Shown: piece by piece, positions 1 to 8,142 of the stretch
Position numbering within the stretch: the first letter of the stretch is position 1
Layout of the letters: each line of letters begins with the position of its first letter
NCBI RefSeq assembly: GCF_000416965.1
Contig: NZ_ATCL01000014.1
Span: 186,001-250,000, forward strand
Direction: 5' to 3'
Length of the DNA: 64,000 nucleotides
Source of the DNA: Exiguobacterium chiriqhucha RW-2
GTDB taxonomy: Bacteria > Bacillota > Bacilli > Exiguobacteriales > Exiguobacteriaceae
Made by a program: the position numbers and the translations under genes
The notes under the pieces: model-generated
The model's input: only the letters and a program-made list of their open reading frames with translations
Database searches by the model: none
Told to the model about the DNA's origin: nothing

Positions 1-26
1 AATTGTATGAATATTCAGCATTATGC

Positions 27-32
27 TATACT
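27..32 (+). promoter_or_regulatory. probable -10 box of the symporter promoter
   Basis: TATACT lies about 35 bases before the start codon; a weak -35 (TTGTAT, 3-8) sits 18 bases upstream. A Shine-Dalgarno AAAGGGTG follows at 53-60. The promoter is cut close to the window edge, so more upstream control may be missing. Confidence 0.45.
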
Positions 33-66
33 AAACGCACTTGTGTAAAAGAGAAAGGGTGACACG

Positions 67-1329
67 ATGAGTGAAACTAAGAAAATTATGATTGGGCTAC
101 TGTTGGGGGTAGCCGTCGGTTTAGCATTAGCAGGATTACCGGGCAATATTTATGATATGGCCAATACGTATGTCCTCTCGCCAGTCGGAACCGTATTTTT
201 GAACTTAATTAAAATGTTAGTCGTCCCGATTGTCTTCTTCTCGATCATTCTTGGTGTCATGGGTCTCGGTGACCCGAAAGAACTCGGTCGCGTTGGAACG
301 AAATCATTGCTCTTCTTCTTGACGACGACGGCGCTCGCCATCGTCTTGGCGATGGGTGTCGCTTATGTCATCCAACCAGGAGAACGTGGAGATTTCCCGA
401 CGACGGGATTAGAGTTTGATGCCTCTGGCTCGGAAGAATCGTCTAATATCGTGCAGACGTTCGTCAACATGATTCCAACGAACCCGGTCCAAGCGCTCGC
501 TGAAGGCAACATGCTTCAAATCATCGTGTTTGCGGCACTCATCGGATTCGCGATGATCGCACTCGGTGAAAAAGCGCGCACGTGGCGCCGGTTCGTCAAA
601 CAAGGTGACCGCATCATGATGTACTTGATTCATTTGGTCATGAAGCTCGCGCCGTACGGTGCGTTCGCTTTGATCGCCTCAGCCATCGGTGGCATTGGAT
701 TAGAGGCTGTCCAAGCGATGGCATGGTATATGATTGCCGTCGTCTTGACGTTGGCGCTCCATTCAGTCATCGTCTACGGCGGTGCAGTGGCGTTGCTCGG
801 GAAAATGAATCCCGTCTTCTTCTTTAAAAACTTCTACGAGGCGATGACGTTCGCATTCTCGACGTCTTCATCGAATGCGACACTCCCGGTGTCGATGGAA
901 GTGGCTCAAACGAAACTCGGTGTCCCACGCTCGATTTCGTCGTTCGTCCAACCGCTCGGTGCGACGGTCAACATGGACGGAACGGCCATCATGCAAGGGG
1001 TCGCAACGATTTTCATCGCGCAAGTGTTCAATGCTGATTTGACGATGACAGAGCTCTTGACGGTCGTCATCACAGCGGTACTCGCCTCAATCGGGACGGC
1101 GGGCGTACCAGGTGTCGGACTTGTCATGCTCGCGCTCGTTTTACAATCCGTCAACTTACCGGTCGAAGGGATTGCCCTGATCATCGGTGTCGACCGGATC
1201 CTCGATATGCTCCGGACGTCGGTCAACATTACAGGGGACGCCGCTTGTGCGGTCGTCGTCTCGAAACTCGAAGAGAAACATCTCCCTGCAGTCGACGAAG
1301 ACTCGTGGGATGAAGTGGACGCAAAATAA
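67..1329 (+). CDS. Dicarboxylate/amino acid:cation symporter (Glt family)
   Basis: A 420-residue secondary transporter that takes up acidic amino acids or C4-dicarboxylates with Na+ or H+. The Glt/DAACS hallmarks are clear: a serine-rich re-entrant loop (SSSNATLPVSM), the NMDGTA motif of TM7 and the TM8 signature DMLRTSVNITGD. Arg383 in TM8 occupies the position that selects glutamate/aspartate in GltPh-type transporters, whereas DctA-type proteins differ there, so an aspartate/glutamate substrate is favoured (inference). Eight TM helices plus two hairpins are expected for the family. It is a single-gene unit ending in a strong hairpin terminator. Family assignment is firm; exact substrate and coupling ion are not. 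Confidence 0.93.
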   Translation: MSETKKIMIGLLLGVAVGLALAGLPGNIYDMANTYVLSPVGTVFLNLIKMLVVPIVFFSIILGVMGLGDPKELGRVGTKSLLFFLTTTALAIVLAMGVAYVIQPGERGDFPTTGLEFDASGSEESSNIVQTFVNMIPTNPVQALAEGNMLQIIVFAALIGFAMIALGEKARTWRRFVKQGDRIMMYLIHLVMKLAPYGAFALIASAIGGIGLEAVQAMAWYMIAVVLTLALHSVIVYGGAVALLGKMNPVFFFKNFYEAMTFAFSTSSSNATLPVSMEVAQTKLGVPRSISSFVQPLGATVNMDGTAIMQGVATIFIAQVFNADLTMTELLTVVITAVLASIGTAGVPGVGLVMLALVLQSVNLPVEGIALIIGVDRILDMLRTSVNITGDAACAVVVSKLEEKHLPAVDEDSWDEVDAK

Positions 1330-1332
1330 CCT

Positions 1333-1367
1333 AAAGGCTGACCCGGTTCATACCGGGCCAGCCTTTT
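1333..1367 (+). terminator. intrinsic terminator
   Basis: A long stem (AAAGGCTG..CCCGGT paired with ACCGGG..CAGCCTTT, tetraloop TCAT, one mismatch) ends in TTTT just after the symporter stop codon. Confidence 0.85.
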
Positions 1368-1390
1368 CAAATGAAGTGAGGTTTTCATAC

Positions 1391-1924
1391 ATGGAATGGG
1401 AAGTTCTGCCGATCCCGCTGTTTGTCGTGGTCAGCATCATCTTAAACAGCATCATCGCCATCGCGGGCGTATTGCCGAGTGCCTTTTTGACGGCACTGAA
1501 CGTTCAACTGCTAGGATTCGGACCAGGGGTCGCCGTCTCCATCGTCGGTGAGGCCGTCGGCGCCGTGCTCAGCTTTATCCTGTATCGGCAGGCACTCCAT
1601 CGCTACACATCACCGGACGGAAAGCGGCTGCGGCGTCTCCGTGAAGCCGAAGGGGTCGAGGCTTGGTTCCTCGTCCTCGGGCTCCGGCTGTTACCGTTCG
1701 TGCCGTCTGGTCTCGTCACGCTGTCGGCTGCATTCAGCAGGATGTCGCTCCCCTCGTTCGCTGTAGCGAGCACGATTGGAAAAGTACCGGCGCTATTGAT
1801 TGAGGCGCTTGCCGTCACGGCCGTCCTGACCGTGGCGAGCGGGTGGCAACTCGTTCTCGTCGCCGTTCTCGCCGTGCTGTACGCCGTGTGGCGTTTGTCT
1901 CAGAGAAGCGGCGAGAAGATATGA
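1391..1924 (+). CDS. TVP38/TMEM64-type (VTT domain) membrane protein
   Basis: The ATG at 1391 follows a GTGAGG ribosome binding site and gives 177 residues. The protein is hydrophobic throughout, with an N-terminal segment, a central polar stretch (about residues 70-95), then the FLVLGLRLLPFVPSGLVT segment typical of the SNARE-associated/VTT domain, followed by two more membrane helices. VTT proteins are implicated in lipid scrambling and membrane homeostasis. Its 3' end overlaps the convergent cardiolipin synthase gene by 25 bp, placing two membrane-lipid genes tail to tail. An in-frame upstream extension exists but runs antisense through the symporter terminator and is not credible. Confidence 0.8.
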   Translation: MEWEVLPIPLFVVVSIILNSIIAIAGVLPSAFLTALNVQLLGFGPGVAVSIVGEAVGAVLSFILYRQALHRYTSPDGKRLRRLREAEGVEAWFLVLGLRLLPFVPSGLVTLSAAFSRMSLPSFAVASTIGKVPALLIEALAVTAVLTVASGWQLVLVAVLAVLYAVWRLSQRSGEKI

Positions 1925-3429
1925 CAGAACGCTTCGACGAAGCGTTTGCCGTTCGATTTCTTACGCATCATCGACCAGTCGACGAGAATCGATTCATCGA
2001 AGTCGTTCAAGAACGCTTCGTGCAACTCTTGAATGGATGACGTCTCGAACTGGGCGATGGTCATCTCATGGTTCAAATACATGCTCCGAAAATCAAAGTT
2101 AGCCGTCCCGACGAGCGCAATCTTGCCATCGATGAGGACGGTTTTTGCGTGGATAAAATGACGATTGTATTTATAAATCCGGATGTTCCGTTTGAGCAAT
2201 TGCTCAAAATAATACTCGGTCGCATGGAAACTGAACCATTCGTCTCCTTTTCCGGGGACGACGATTCGGACGTCGATGCCTCGCTTGCCGGCGACTTCTA
2301 ACAGCGCGAGCATTTCGGGAGGCGGAATCAAGTAAGGGGTCGTCATCCAAATCGATTCTTTCGCCTGCATCAACAGAGCCATGAGCCCGTCTCGAATCGT
2401 CACATCTTTCCCTGGTGATGTGACGAGCAGTTGCGTCGCCCCGTTTTCTTGTTGCGGCTCATCGATAAAGTATTCCGGTAAGTGTTTGCTGTCGGCAAAC
2501 AAGTCCCACGTCTCTTTGTCTTCCTCATGACCGGCATACAGCCAATTCTCGACGAACAGGCGCTGCAATTCCCGGACGAGCGGCCCTTCGAGACGCAGAT
2601 GGGTATCGCGCCAAAATCCGAGCTTTTTATGTTTGCCCAAATATTCATCTCCGACGTTCAGGCCACCCGTGTAAGCGATTCGTCCATCGATGACGATCAA
2701 CTTCTGATGATTGCGGAAGTTGGCATTAAAGACGAGGAGCGGGTGGACGACCGGGTCGAACGCCTCGACGTGGACACGGGACTCGCGGAGTGGTTCGAGA
2801 AACGCTTCGCTAATCTCTTGACTGCCGAGGCCGTCATACAAGAAGCGGACGGTGACGTTCTCGTTGGATCGCTTGATGAGAGCGTCACGAATCTTGAGCG
2901 AGATTTCATCGGTCCGGAACAGATAATACTGGACGTGGATATGATGGGTCGCTTGCTCGATATCTTTAATCACTGCATCGAATTTTTCCTCGCCATTGAC
3001 GAGTAGTTTCGTCGACGTGTGGCCGTCCGCGCCGGTCGCCCCGAGTTTTTCGAGCGTGCGCGTGAGCGGATAACGATCGGATACGTCATTGGACGTCTCG
3101 ACGCGTTCCTCTTCAATCGCTTGGCGGAACATACGAATCTCGGTCGAAGTCCGTTTAATCCGACGGTGGCGTCGCGGTGTCCGTCCGAATAGTACCCAGG
3201 CGAGGGCGCCGAGGAACGGGATGAACAGGACGGCGAGTAGCCAAGCGAGCTTGGCCTGCGGTTGGACCTGGTCGAATAAAATATGCCAGCTGACGAGGAG
3301 CGGCGCCACGATCGCGAGACCAATCAAGAATGGGATCAATCCGTCCACGGAGTAGAGGACGAGGAGAAGGAGGAGGCCGAGTACAATCATGGTGAGGAGT
3401 TGCCAGACGCGTCGTTTCAACACGTACAC
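1900..3429 (-). CDS. cls: Cardiolipin synthase (phospholipase D superfamily)
   Basis: A 509-residue inner-membrane enzyme that condenses two phosphatidylglycerols to cardiolipin and glycerol. Two N-terminal TM helices (about residues 10-45 and 60-83) are followed by a basic stretch and two PLD domains, each with an intact HKD motif: HQKLIVIDGRIAYTGG near residue 243 and HAKTVLIDGKIALVGTANFD near 425. Length matches bacterial ClsA-type enzymes. The start codon is preceded by AGAAAGAAGGTG-like purines on the minus strand. It is convergent with, and overlaps by 25 bp, the TVP38-type gene. In B. subtilis a cls homologue (ywjE) lies next to fadF; here it is about 18 kb away. Confidence 0.95.
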   Translation of the reverse strand: MYVLKRRVWQLLTMIVLGLLLLLVLYSVDGLIPFLIGLAIVAPLLVSWHILFDQVQPQAKLAWLLAVLFIPFLGALAWVLFGRTPRRHRRIKRTSTEIRMFRQAIEEERVETSNDVSDRYPLTRTLEKLGATGADGHTSTKLLVNGEEKFDAVIKDIEQATHHIHVQYYLFRTDEISLKIRDALIKRSNENVTVRFLYDGLGSQEISEAFLEPLRESRVHVEAFDPVVHPLLVFNANFRNHQKLIVIDGRIAYTGGLNVGDEYLGKHKKLGFWRDTHLRLEGPLVRELQRLFVENWLYAGHEEDKETWDLFADSKHLPEYFIDEPQQENGATQLLVTSPGKDVTIRDGLMALLMQAKESIWMTTPYLIPPPEMLALLEVAGKRGIDVRIVVPGKGDEWFSFHATEYYFEQLLKRNIRIYKYNRHFIHAKTVLIDGKIALVGTANFDFRSMYLNHEMTIAQFETSSIQELHEAFLNDFDESILVDWSMMRKKSNGKRFVEAFCHIFSPLL

Positions 3430-3496
3430 CTTCTTTCTGTTCAGTTGTCATCACTGAATTCATTCCACCGTTTACACATTGTTAATCTAAAATTAC

Positions 3497-3521
3497 GTTT
3501 CACGATATGGGCGAAGGGAAT
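3497..3521 (+). promoter_or_regulatory. candidate SigB-type promoter
   Basis: GTTTCA (3497-3502), 13-base spacer, GGGAAT (3516-3521) differs from the Bacillus SigB consensus (GTTTAA, 12-15, GGGTAT) at one base per element. It lies about 40 bases upstream of the small lipoprotein start. No good SigA promoter is seen. The call is a motif match only. Confidence 0.4.
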
Positions 3522-3561
3522 TATCGTAACTGTACGACACAACGTAAAAGGGGTGTTAGCG

Positions 3562-3702
3562 ATGAAGAAGAAAGGTGCATTGGCCGCGTCGCTCTTGGCG
3601 ACAGGCATCATTCTCGGGGCTTGCGGGGGAGCAGACGAAGAACCGATGAACAATGAAGATACAGAAATGCAAGAAGATATGGATGAAGAAGAAGACGATT
3701 AA
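3562..3702 (+). CDS. Very small acidic lipoprotein
   Basis: The ATG at 3562 gives only 46 residues: a lysine-rich n-region, hydrophobic core and lipobox LGAC around residues 18-21, so Cys21 should be lipidated. The predicted mature peptide is just 26 residues, of which 14 are Asp or Glu, with several Met. It would sit on the outer face of the membrane as a short polyanionic tether. Function is unknown. The longer open frame starting upstream runs antisense through the cls promoter and is rejected. A SigB-like promoter upstream hints at stress induction (inference). It ends directly before a bidirectional hairpin. Confidence 0.72.
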   Translation: MKKKGALAASLLATGIILGACGGADEEPMNNEDTEMQEDMDEEEDD

Positions 3703-3734
3703 AAAAACGGCCTAGAGCGGATGCTCTAGGCCTT
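3701..3734 (-). terminator. bidirectional terminator between lipoprotein and EAL gene
   Basis: A perfect 10-bp stem (GGCCTAGAGC/GCTCTAGGCC, loop GGAT). On the minus strand it is followed by GTTTTTTT, making it the strong terminator of the EAL gene; on the plus strand the T tract is poor. Confidence 0.85.
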
Positions 3735-3741
3735 CGTTGCG

Positions 3742-4668
3742 TCAAAGCGAATACGGGGACGGTTTGCCAAAGTAATAGCCTTGGGCGAGGTCGAATCCGA
3801 GTTCACGACAGACGTCGACTTCTTCGGCGCGTTCGATGCCTTCGGCCAGAATCGTGATGTCCATCGATTTGGTCAATTGACGTACATTTTTCAAGAATGT
3901 CCGTTTTTCGGCGTCTTGATCGCAAAACGAGATGTACGACCGGTCGATTTTGACATAGTCTGGTTCGAGGCGTTTCAACATATCGAGCGTCGAGAAGCCG
4001 GCCCCGACATCGTCGAGGGCGACTTTCATGCCGCGCTTCTTATATGTAGAGAACACGTGCTGCAAGTGGGCCACGTCTTGCACTTTCTCCGTCTCGACGA
4101 CTTCAAAGATGAAACGGTCGGGACTAAGCCCGTATTGATCGATAATCTCGAACGTATGTTGCAGACAATAGTCCGGGTTATAAATCGTCGACGGCAAGAA
4201 GTTGATGAACGTCTTCTCGTGCGGGGCGACGGCATGATAGGTCGCTTTAATCGCCTCGGCGCGAGCGCGCTGGTCAAGCTTGGAATGCAGACCGAAACGG
4301 TTGGCCGCGCGGAACAGTTCTCCGGGAGAGACGTTATTGCGACTGCGGAGTAACGCTTCGTAACCGAATCGTTCACCGGTATCGAGATGGACGATTGGTT
4401 GCAGATGGCTCTCGAATTCACCGTGTTGAATGAGTTCGATCGTATCACGGTTGGCGATTTGTTCGAGCAGATTACTCGCCGAGATGATTGCAGTTTGACG
4501 TTTCGTCACTTGATCAACGCAATAGACGTCCTCCTCGACGGTGGAGAGGTGTGCGCTTAATTCATCTAACGATTCATACGGATGGAACGTGTCGTTGACG
4601 ACGACAAGGCCGCGCTCAAAGAACGGGATGTTCGTGGAGCAGGCGGTACAGGGAGACCACATGTACAT
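3742..4668 (-). CDS. EAL-domain cyclic-di-GMP phosphodiesterase
   Basis: A 308-residue cytoplasmic protein with a short N-terminal region (about 1-80) and a complete EAL domain (about 80-305). The catalytic and metal-binding signatures are present: EALLR, FINFLP, EVVETE, LDDVGAGFS, VKIDRS, AEGIE and QGYYFGKP, so hydrolysis of c-di-GMP to pGpG is expected. The N-terminus begins with a CTAC (CxxC) pair of unknown use, absent from typical EAL proteins; it could bind metal or sense redox. There is no GGDEF domain and no TM helix. With the diguanylate cyclase near 61.2 kb, the window encodes both sides of c-di-GMP turnover. Confidence 0.9.
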   Translation of the reverse strand: MYMWSPCTACSTNIPFFERGLVVVNDTFHPYESLDELSAHLSTVEEDVYCVDQVTKRQTAIISASNLLEQIANRDTIELIQHGEFESHLQPIVHLDTGERFGYEALLRSRNNVSPGELFRAANRFGLHSKLDQRARAEAIKATYHAVAPHEKTFINFLPSTIYNPDYCLQHTFEIIDQYGLSPDRFIFEVVETEKVQDVAHLQHVFSTYKKRGMKVALDDVGAGFSTLDMLKRLEPDYVKIDRSYISFCDQDAEKRTFLKNVRQLTKSMDITILAEGIERAEEVDVCRELGFDLAQGYYFGKPSPYSL

Positions 4669-4784
4669 TCCTCCTTTCCAAGAGATAAAGTTGGTTCTAT
4701 TTAGTTTATCGGATAAAACTCACATAAAACTCACATGGTAGGACAAATAAATAAAAAAATCGTGCAAAATGCGGGCAGTTTTTG

Positions 4785-4790
4785 TATACT
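4785..4790 (+). promoter_or_regulatory. probable -10 box of the speE-speB operon
   Basis: TATACT about 80 bases before the speE start, with a weak -35-like GTGCAA (4762-4767) 17 bases upstream. Confidence 0.4.
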
Positions 4791-4868
4791 TCCTATCGTA
4801 TGAATAAGAAGCGCCTCAAAACGCCACTCGCATACGAACAACTTTTTGAACAGAAAGGGGTTCTATCG

Positions 4869-5708
4869 ATGGACCAAAAATTAAAATTATGGTTTACGGA
4901 GCACCAGACAGAAGATTACGGAATCACGTTCCGTGTAAACCACGTTTATGAGAGCGAACAAACGGAGTTTCAACGACTAGAAATGGTCGAAACGGACGAG
5001 TTCGGAACAATGTTGTTACTTGACGGAATGGTCATGACGACGGATAAGGACGAATTCGTCTATCACGAGATGGTGGCTCACGTCCCACTCTTTACGCACC
5101 CGAATCCGAAGCATGTGCTCGTAGTCGGCGGCGGAGACGGCGGCGTCATCCGTGAGATTATGAAACACCCATCAGTCGAAAAAGCAGTTCTCGTCGACAT
5201 CGACGGGAAAGTCATTGAATATTCGAAGAAATACTTACCAAACATCGCAGGCGAACTCGACAACCCACGCGTTGAAGTCATCGTCGGCGACGGCTTCATG
5301 CATATCGCTGAGTCTGAGAACGAGTACGACGTCATCATGGTCGACTCGACAGAACCAGTCGGCCCAGCGGCCAACTTGTTCACGAAAGGATTCTACGCCG
5401 GAATCTCGAGAGCGCTCAAAGCCGATGGAATCTTCGTCGCGCAGACGGACAACCCATGGTTCACGCCAGAGCTCATCCAGACAGTCCAACGTGACGTGAA
5501 AGAAATCTTCCCGATCACGAAGCTCTACACAGCGAACGTACCGACGTACCCGAGCGGCATGTGGACGTTCACAATCGGTTCGAAGCAGTATGACCCGGAA
5601 GCAGTGGCTTCGGAGCGTTTCCACGACATCGAGACGAAGTACTACACGCCGAAGCTTCACAATGCAGCCTTCGTCCTTCCTAAATTCGTGGAGGACTTGA
5701 CGAAATGA
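4869..5708 (+). CDS. speE: Spermidine synthase
   Basis: The ATG at 4869 follows AGAAAGGGG and gives 279 residues, the usual bacterial SpeE length; an upstream in-frame extension lacks a ribosome site. It transfers an aminopropyl group from decarboxylated SAM to putrescine. Visible motifs are the nucleotide-binding [15 protein letters not shown], the acidic VLVDID and the catalytic DSTEPVGPA gate region, then the YPSGMW signature. It overlaps the next gene, speB, by 4 bp, so polyamine synthesis (agmatine to putrescine to spermidine) is translationally coupled, as in B. subtilis. Confidence 0.97.
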   Translation: MDQKLKLWFTEHQTEDYGITFRVNHVYESEQTEFQRLEMVETDEFGTMLLLDGMVMTTDKDEFVYHEMVAHVPLFTHPNPKHVLVVGGGDGGVIREIMKHPSVEKAVLVDIDGKVIEYSKKYLPNIAGELDNPRVEVIVGDGFMHIAESENEYDVIMVDSTEPVGPAANLFTKGFYAGISRALKADGIFVAQTDNPWFTPELIQTVQRDVKEIFPITKLYTANVPTYPSGMWTFTIGSKQYDPEAVASERFHDIETKYYTPKLHNAAFVLPKFVEDLTK

Positions 5709-6586
5709 TTAAACGTTTCGATGAAGCCTATTCAGGCAAAGTGTTTATCGCGAGCCTGCCAGAAGTCGCAGACGCGAAGACGGTCCTTTACGGGATGCCG
5801 ATGGACTGGACGGTCAGTTTCCGTCCAGGCTCACGTTTCGGTCCGAACCGAATCCGTGAAGTCTCAATCGGGCTTGAAGAGTACAGCCCGTACTTGGACG
5901 GAGATTTGAGTGAAGCCGCCGTCTATGACGCTGGTGATATCCCGCTTCCGTTCGGGAATGCTCAGAAATCGCTCGACATGATCGAGTCGTTCGTCAAAGA
6001 CGTCATCCAAGCAGGCAAGTTCCCGCTCGGTATGGGTGGGGAACACCTCGTCACTTGGCCGGTCATCAAGGCGATGCACGATGCGTACGGCGACGATTTC
6101 GTCATTCTTCACTTCGATGCGCACACGGACCTCCGTGACGAATACGAAGGCGAGCCGTTGTCGCACTCGACACCGCTCAAAAAAGCGGCCAACTTGATTG
6201 GACCATCGAACTGCTACTCGTTCGGAATTCGTTCTGGGATGAAAGAAGAGTTCGACTGGGTCAAAGAAGTCGGCTATAACATGTATAAATATGAAGTGAT
6301 CGAACCGCTCAAACGCGTGTTGCCGACGCTCGCCGGGAAGAAAGTGTACGTCACGATCGACATCGACGTCCTCGACCCATCGGCAGCGCCGGGAACGGGC
6401 ACGCAAGAAATCGGTGGCATCACGACGAAAGAATTGCTTGAAGCGGTCCACGCCATCGCGAACGCCGACGTCGACGTCATCGGGGCCGACCTCGTCGAAG
6501 TGTCACCGGCGTACGATCAGTCGGACATGACGGCCATCGCCGCCGCGAAGATCCTTCGCGAGATGATGATCGGGTTCGTGAAGTAA
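5705..6586 (+). CDS. speB: Agmatinase
   Basis: A 293-residue ureohydrolase converting agmatine to putrescine and urea with a dinuclear Mn2+ centre. Metal ligands are visible in [19 protein letters not shown] and [16 protein letters not shown], all complete. The start overlaps the speE stop by 4 bp. It is followed 2 bp later by a DUF2294-type gene, so the operon has three genes. Arginase is excluded by length and by the close pairing with speE. Confidence 0.96.
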   Translation: MIKRFDEAYSGKVFIASLPEVADAKTVLYGMPMDWTVSFRPGSRFGPNRIREVSIGLEEYSPYLDGDLSEAAVYDAGDIPLPFGNAQKSLDMIESFVKDVIQAGKFPLGMGGEHLVTWPVIKAMHDAYGDDFVILHFDAHTDLRDEYEGEPLSHSTPLKKAANLIGPSNCYSFGIRSGMKEEFDWVKEVGYNMYKYEVIEPLKRVLPTLAGKKVYVTIDIDVLDPSAAPGTGTQEIGGITTKELLEAVHAIANADVDVIGADLVEVSPAYDQSDMTAIAAAKILREMMIGFVK

Positions 6587-6588
6587 CG

Positions 6589-6957
6589 ATGCCGAAAAAA
6601 GGTCAGCTCGAGATGGAGCTGAGTGCTCGCATCACCCAATGGGAGAAAGAGTATCTCGGACGCGGTTCCTTGACGTGTAAAGCAGATTTGCTCCGCGACC
6701 TGGCGATCGTGACGCTCCAAGGCGTCTTGACCCCGGCCGAGTACGAACTGGCCGCCAAGTCGGCCGGGCGCGAGCAATTGAAGAAGTACCGCAACAACCT
6801 CGTCGAATCCGGTCGGCCTCAGCTCGAGGCCATCGTGCACGACGTGCTCGGGCGGCGACTCGTCTCGCTCCACACGGACATCAGCACGAAGACAGGGGAA
6901 CGCCTCATCGTCTTTCGCCTCGATGCGCCATGGGAGAATGGGATTGACAAGCCGTGA
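6589..6957 (+). CDS. DUF2294-type small protein
   Basis: A 122-residue protein with no signal or TM segment. The arrangement of a helical N-terminal half (about 1-65), a GREQLKKYRNN segment and a C-terminal DISTKTGERLIVFRLD strand pair resembles the DUF2294 family found in Bacilli; the family has no established function. It starts 2 bp after speB and is presumably co-transcribed. Its last codons contain the -35 element of the next transcription unit, so the two genes are physically interlocked. Confidence 0.65.
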   Translation: MPKKGQLEMELSARITQWEKEYLGRGSLTCKADLLRDLAIVTLQGVLTPAEYELAAKSAGREQLKKYRNNLVESGRPQLEAIVHDVLGRRLVSLHTDISTKTGERLIVFRLDAPWENGIDKP

Positions 6958-6972
6958 CGACGTTTTTACACT
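6944..6972 (+). promoter_or_regulatory. strong SigA-type promoter for the sbtA-like leader
   Basis: TTGACA (6944-6949), exactly 17 bases, TACACT (6967-6972). The -35 box overlaps the 3' end of the preceding coding sequence. Transcription should begin near 6979, just before the first leader hairpin. Confidence 0.8.
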
Positions 6973-6983
6973 AGAAGCAGAGA

Positions 6984-7131
6984 CGGTTCAGGATTGGTGG
7001 TGTCCGCGAGACATCCCCGTCGTCCTGAACCGGAGCTGACTAACTACACATCCGACAATTGTCGGCTAGACGGAGCGAACGTGTTCGAGCCGTCGGCATG
7101 CAGCGCACACCTTTCTTTGGTGTGCGCTTTT
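6984..7131 (+). promoter_or_regulatory. structured leader with terminator: unassigned attenuator or riboswitch
   Basis: The 170-base leader folds into a perfect 10-bp stem (6984-6993 with 7023-7032) closing a second hairpin (GGTGTC/GACATC, loop CGCGA, 6999-7015), then a 14-base palindrome (7052-7065), a hairpin with a symmetric AG/AG internal loop (7069-7094) and an intrinsic terminator (GCGCACACC/GGTGTGCGC plus TTTT, 7103-7131). The segment 6999-7007 (GGTGTCCGC) copies the 3' arm of the terminator with one mismatch, so it could pair with the terminator 5' arm and act as an antiterminator. I could not match it to a riboswitch class I know. A ribosome binding site GGAGG lies just after. Confidence 0.65.
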
Positions 7132-7150
7132 GTCGTCTAGGAGGAAATGT

Positions 7151-8101
7151 ATGGAACTATTGACGTTTTTATTGACGAGCGCCCCGGTGCTTTTGTTCGT
7201 GACCGGCGTGATTGCCGCTCTCGGAAAATCGAATTTGCGAATCCCGGAGTCGCTCAGCATCACGCTCAACTTGTACTTACTGCTCGCCATCGGGTTGAAA
7301 GGGGGAATCGGTCTCTCCTCGGTGTCGATGGACGAGTTGGCGCTCCCGCTGGCAGTGACGCTCGTCGTCGGCATCATCTTGCCGCTCGTCGCCTTTGGAA
7401 TCGGGTCGCTGCTCAAATTTACGTTCCCGGAACGGATCGCCATGGCGGCCACGTTCGGCTCGGTCTCGCTCGTGACGTACGTGGCCGCGACAGCCCAGCT
7501 CGAACGTCTCGGTATCGTCTATGAACCGTTCATGACGACGCTCGTCGTCGTGCTCGAGATTCCGGGTCTCGTCGTCGCGCTGTTGCTCTACAATCAGAGC
7601 CGTGTCCTCGGGATTACGGCGGCCCCGACTCAATCGTTCACGGTCATCCGCGACAGTCTGCTTTCGAAGAGCATCCTGCTGTTGTTGGCCGGTCTCGTCG
7701 TCGGAATCGTCACGCCGGATACATCGGCGCTCGAACCGTTTTTCATCGACTTGTTCCCGGGCGTCTTGCTCTTGTTCCTGCTCAGCCTGGGCGTCAAGGT
7801 CGGTCATCAGTTGAAGGCGGTGCCGTCCTATGGCCTCAAGTTTTTAGTCATTGGCATGACGTTTCCGCTCGTCGGGGCCGTCATCGGTTACATCGCGGCC
7901 GGGATGGCCGGACTGTCGGACGGGGGAACGATTCTCTTCATGACGCTCGCCGCGAGCGGGTCATATATCGCCGCCCCGGCCATGCTCCAGGCGTCGGTAC
8001 CTGAAGCGGAGCCGTCGTTTTATTTGACGCTCGCCCTCGCCGTCACGTTCCCGTTCAATCTGCTCGTCGGCATCCCGCTATTCATTTCAATCGTCACCTG
8101 A
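7151..8101 (+). CDS. SbtA-like sodium-dependent bicarbonate transporter family protein
   Basis: The ATG at 7151 follows CTAGGAGG and gives 316 residues with about ten TM helices arranged as two inverted halves, the pattern of the SbtA (DUF897) family. Motifs include GLKGGIGLS in the first half and SLGVKVGHQL plus AASGSYIAAPAM in the second. Cyanobacterial SbtA imports bicarbonate with Na+; the substrate in Bacilli is not settled. No SbtB-like PII gene is adjacent. The gene is monocistronic, controlled by its own promoter and a terminator-bearing leader, and ends at a bidirectional hairpin. Confidence 0.82.
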   Translation: MELLTFLLTSAPVLLFVTGVIAALGKSNLRIPESLSITLNLYLLLAIGLKGGIGLSSVSMDELALPLAVTLVVGIILPLVAFGIGSLLKFTFPERIAMAATFGSVSLVTYVAATAQLERLGIVYEPFMTTLVVVLEIPGLVVALLLYNQSRVLGITAAPTQSFTVIRDSLLSKSILLLLAGLVVGIVTPDTSALEPFFIDLFPGVLLLFLLSLGVKVGHQLKAVPSYGLKFLVIGMTFPLVGAVIGYIAAGMAGLSDGGTILFMTLAASGSYIAAPAMLQASVPEAEPSFYLTLALAVTFPFNLLVGIPLFISIVT

Positions 8102-8142
8102 AAACAGGCCCGTTCTCACGAGTTGAGACCGGGCCTGTTTTT
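8101..8142 (+). terminator. bidirectional terminator
   Basis: A stem of ACAGGCCCG with CGGGCCTGT, extended inside by a CTC/GAG arm, followed by TTTTT on the plus strand and TTTTC on the minus strand. It serves the sbtA-like gene and the convergent FGSW-repeat gene. Confidence 0.85.

Noticed and set aside
1187-1390. N-terminal extension of the VTT-type gene
   Set aside because: It would run over the preceding gene and its terminator; an internal ATG with ribosome site is better.
6984-7131. T-box, SAM, TPP, guanidine, fluoride or c-di-GMP riboswitch
   Set aside because: None of the conserved cores I know is present, notably no T-box UGGN-to-terminator arrangement, although the leader is clearly structured.
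7277-7807. 176-residue minus-strand frame
   Set aside because: Extremely charged (Arg/Asp/Glu/Gln) mirror of the sbtA-like gene, with no ribosome site.
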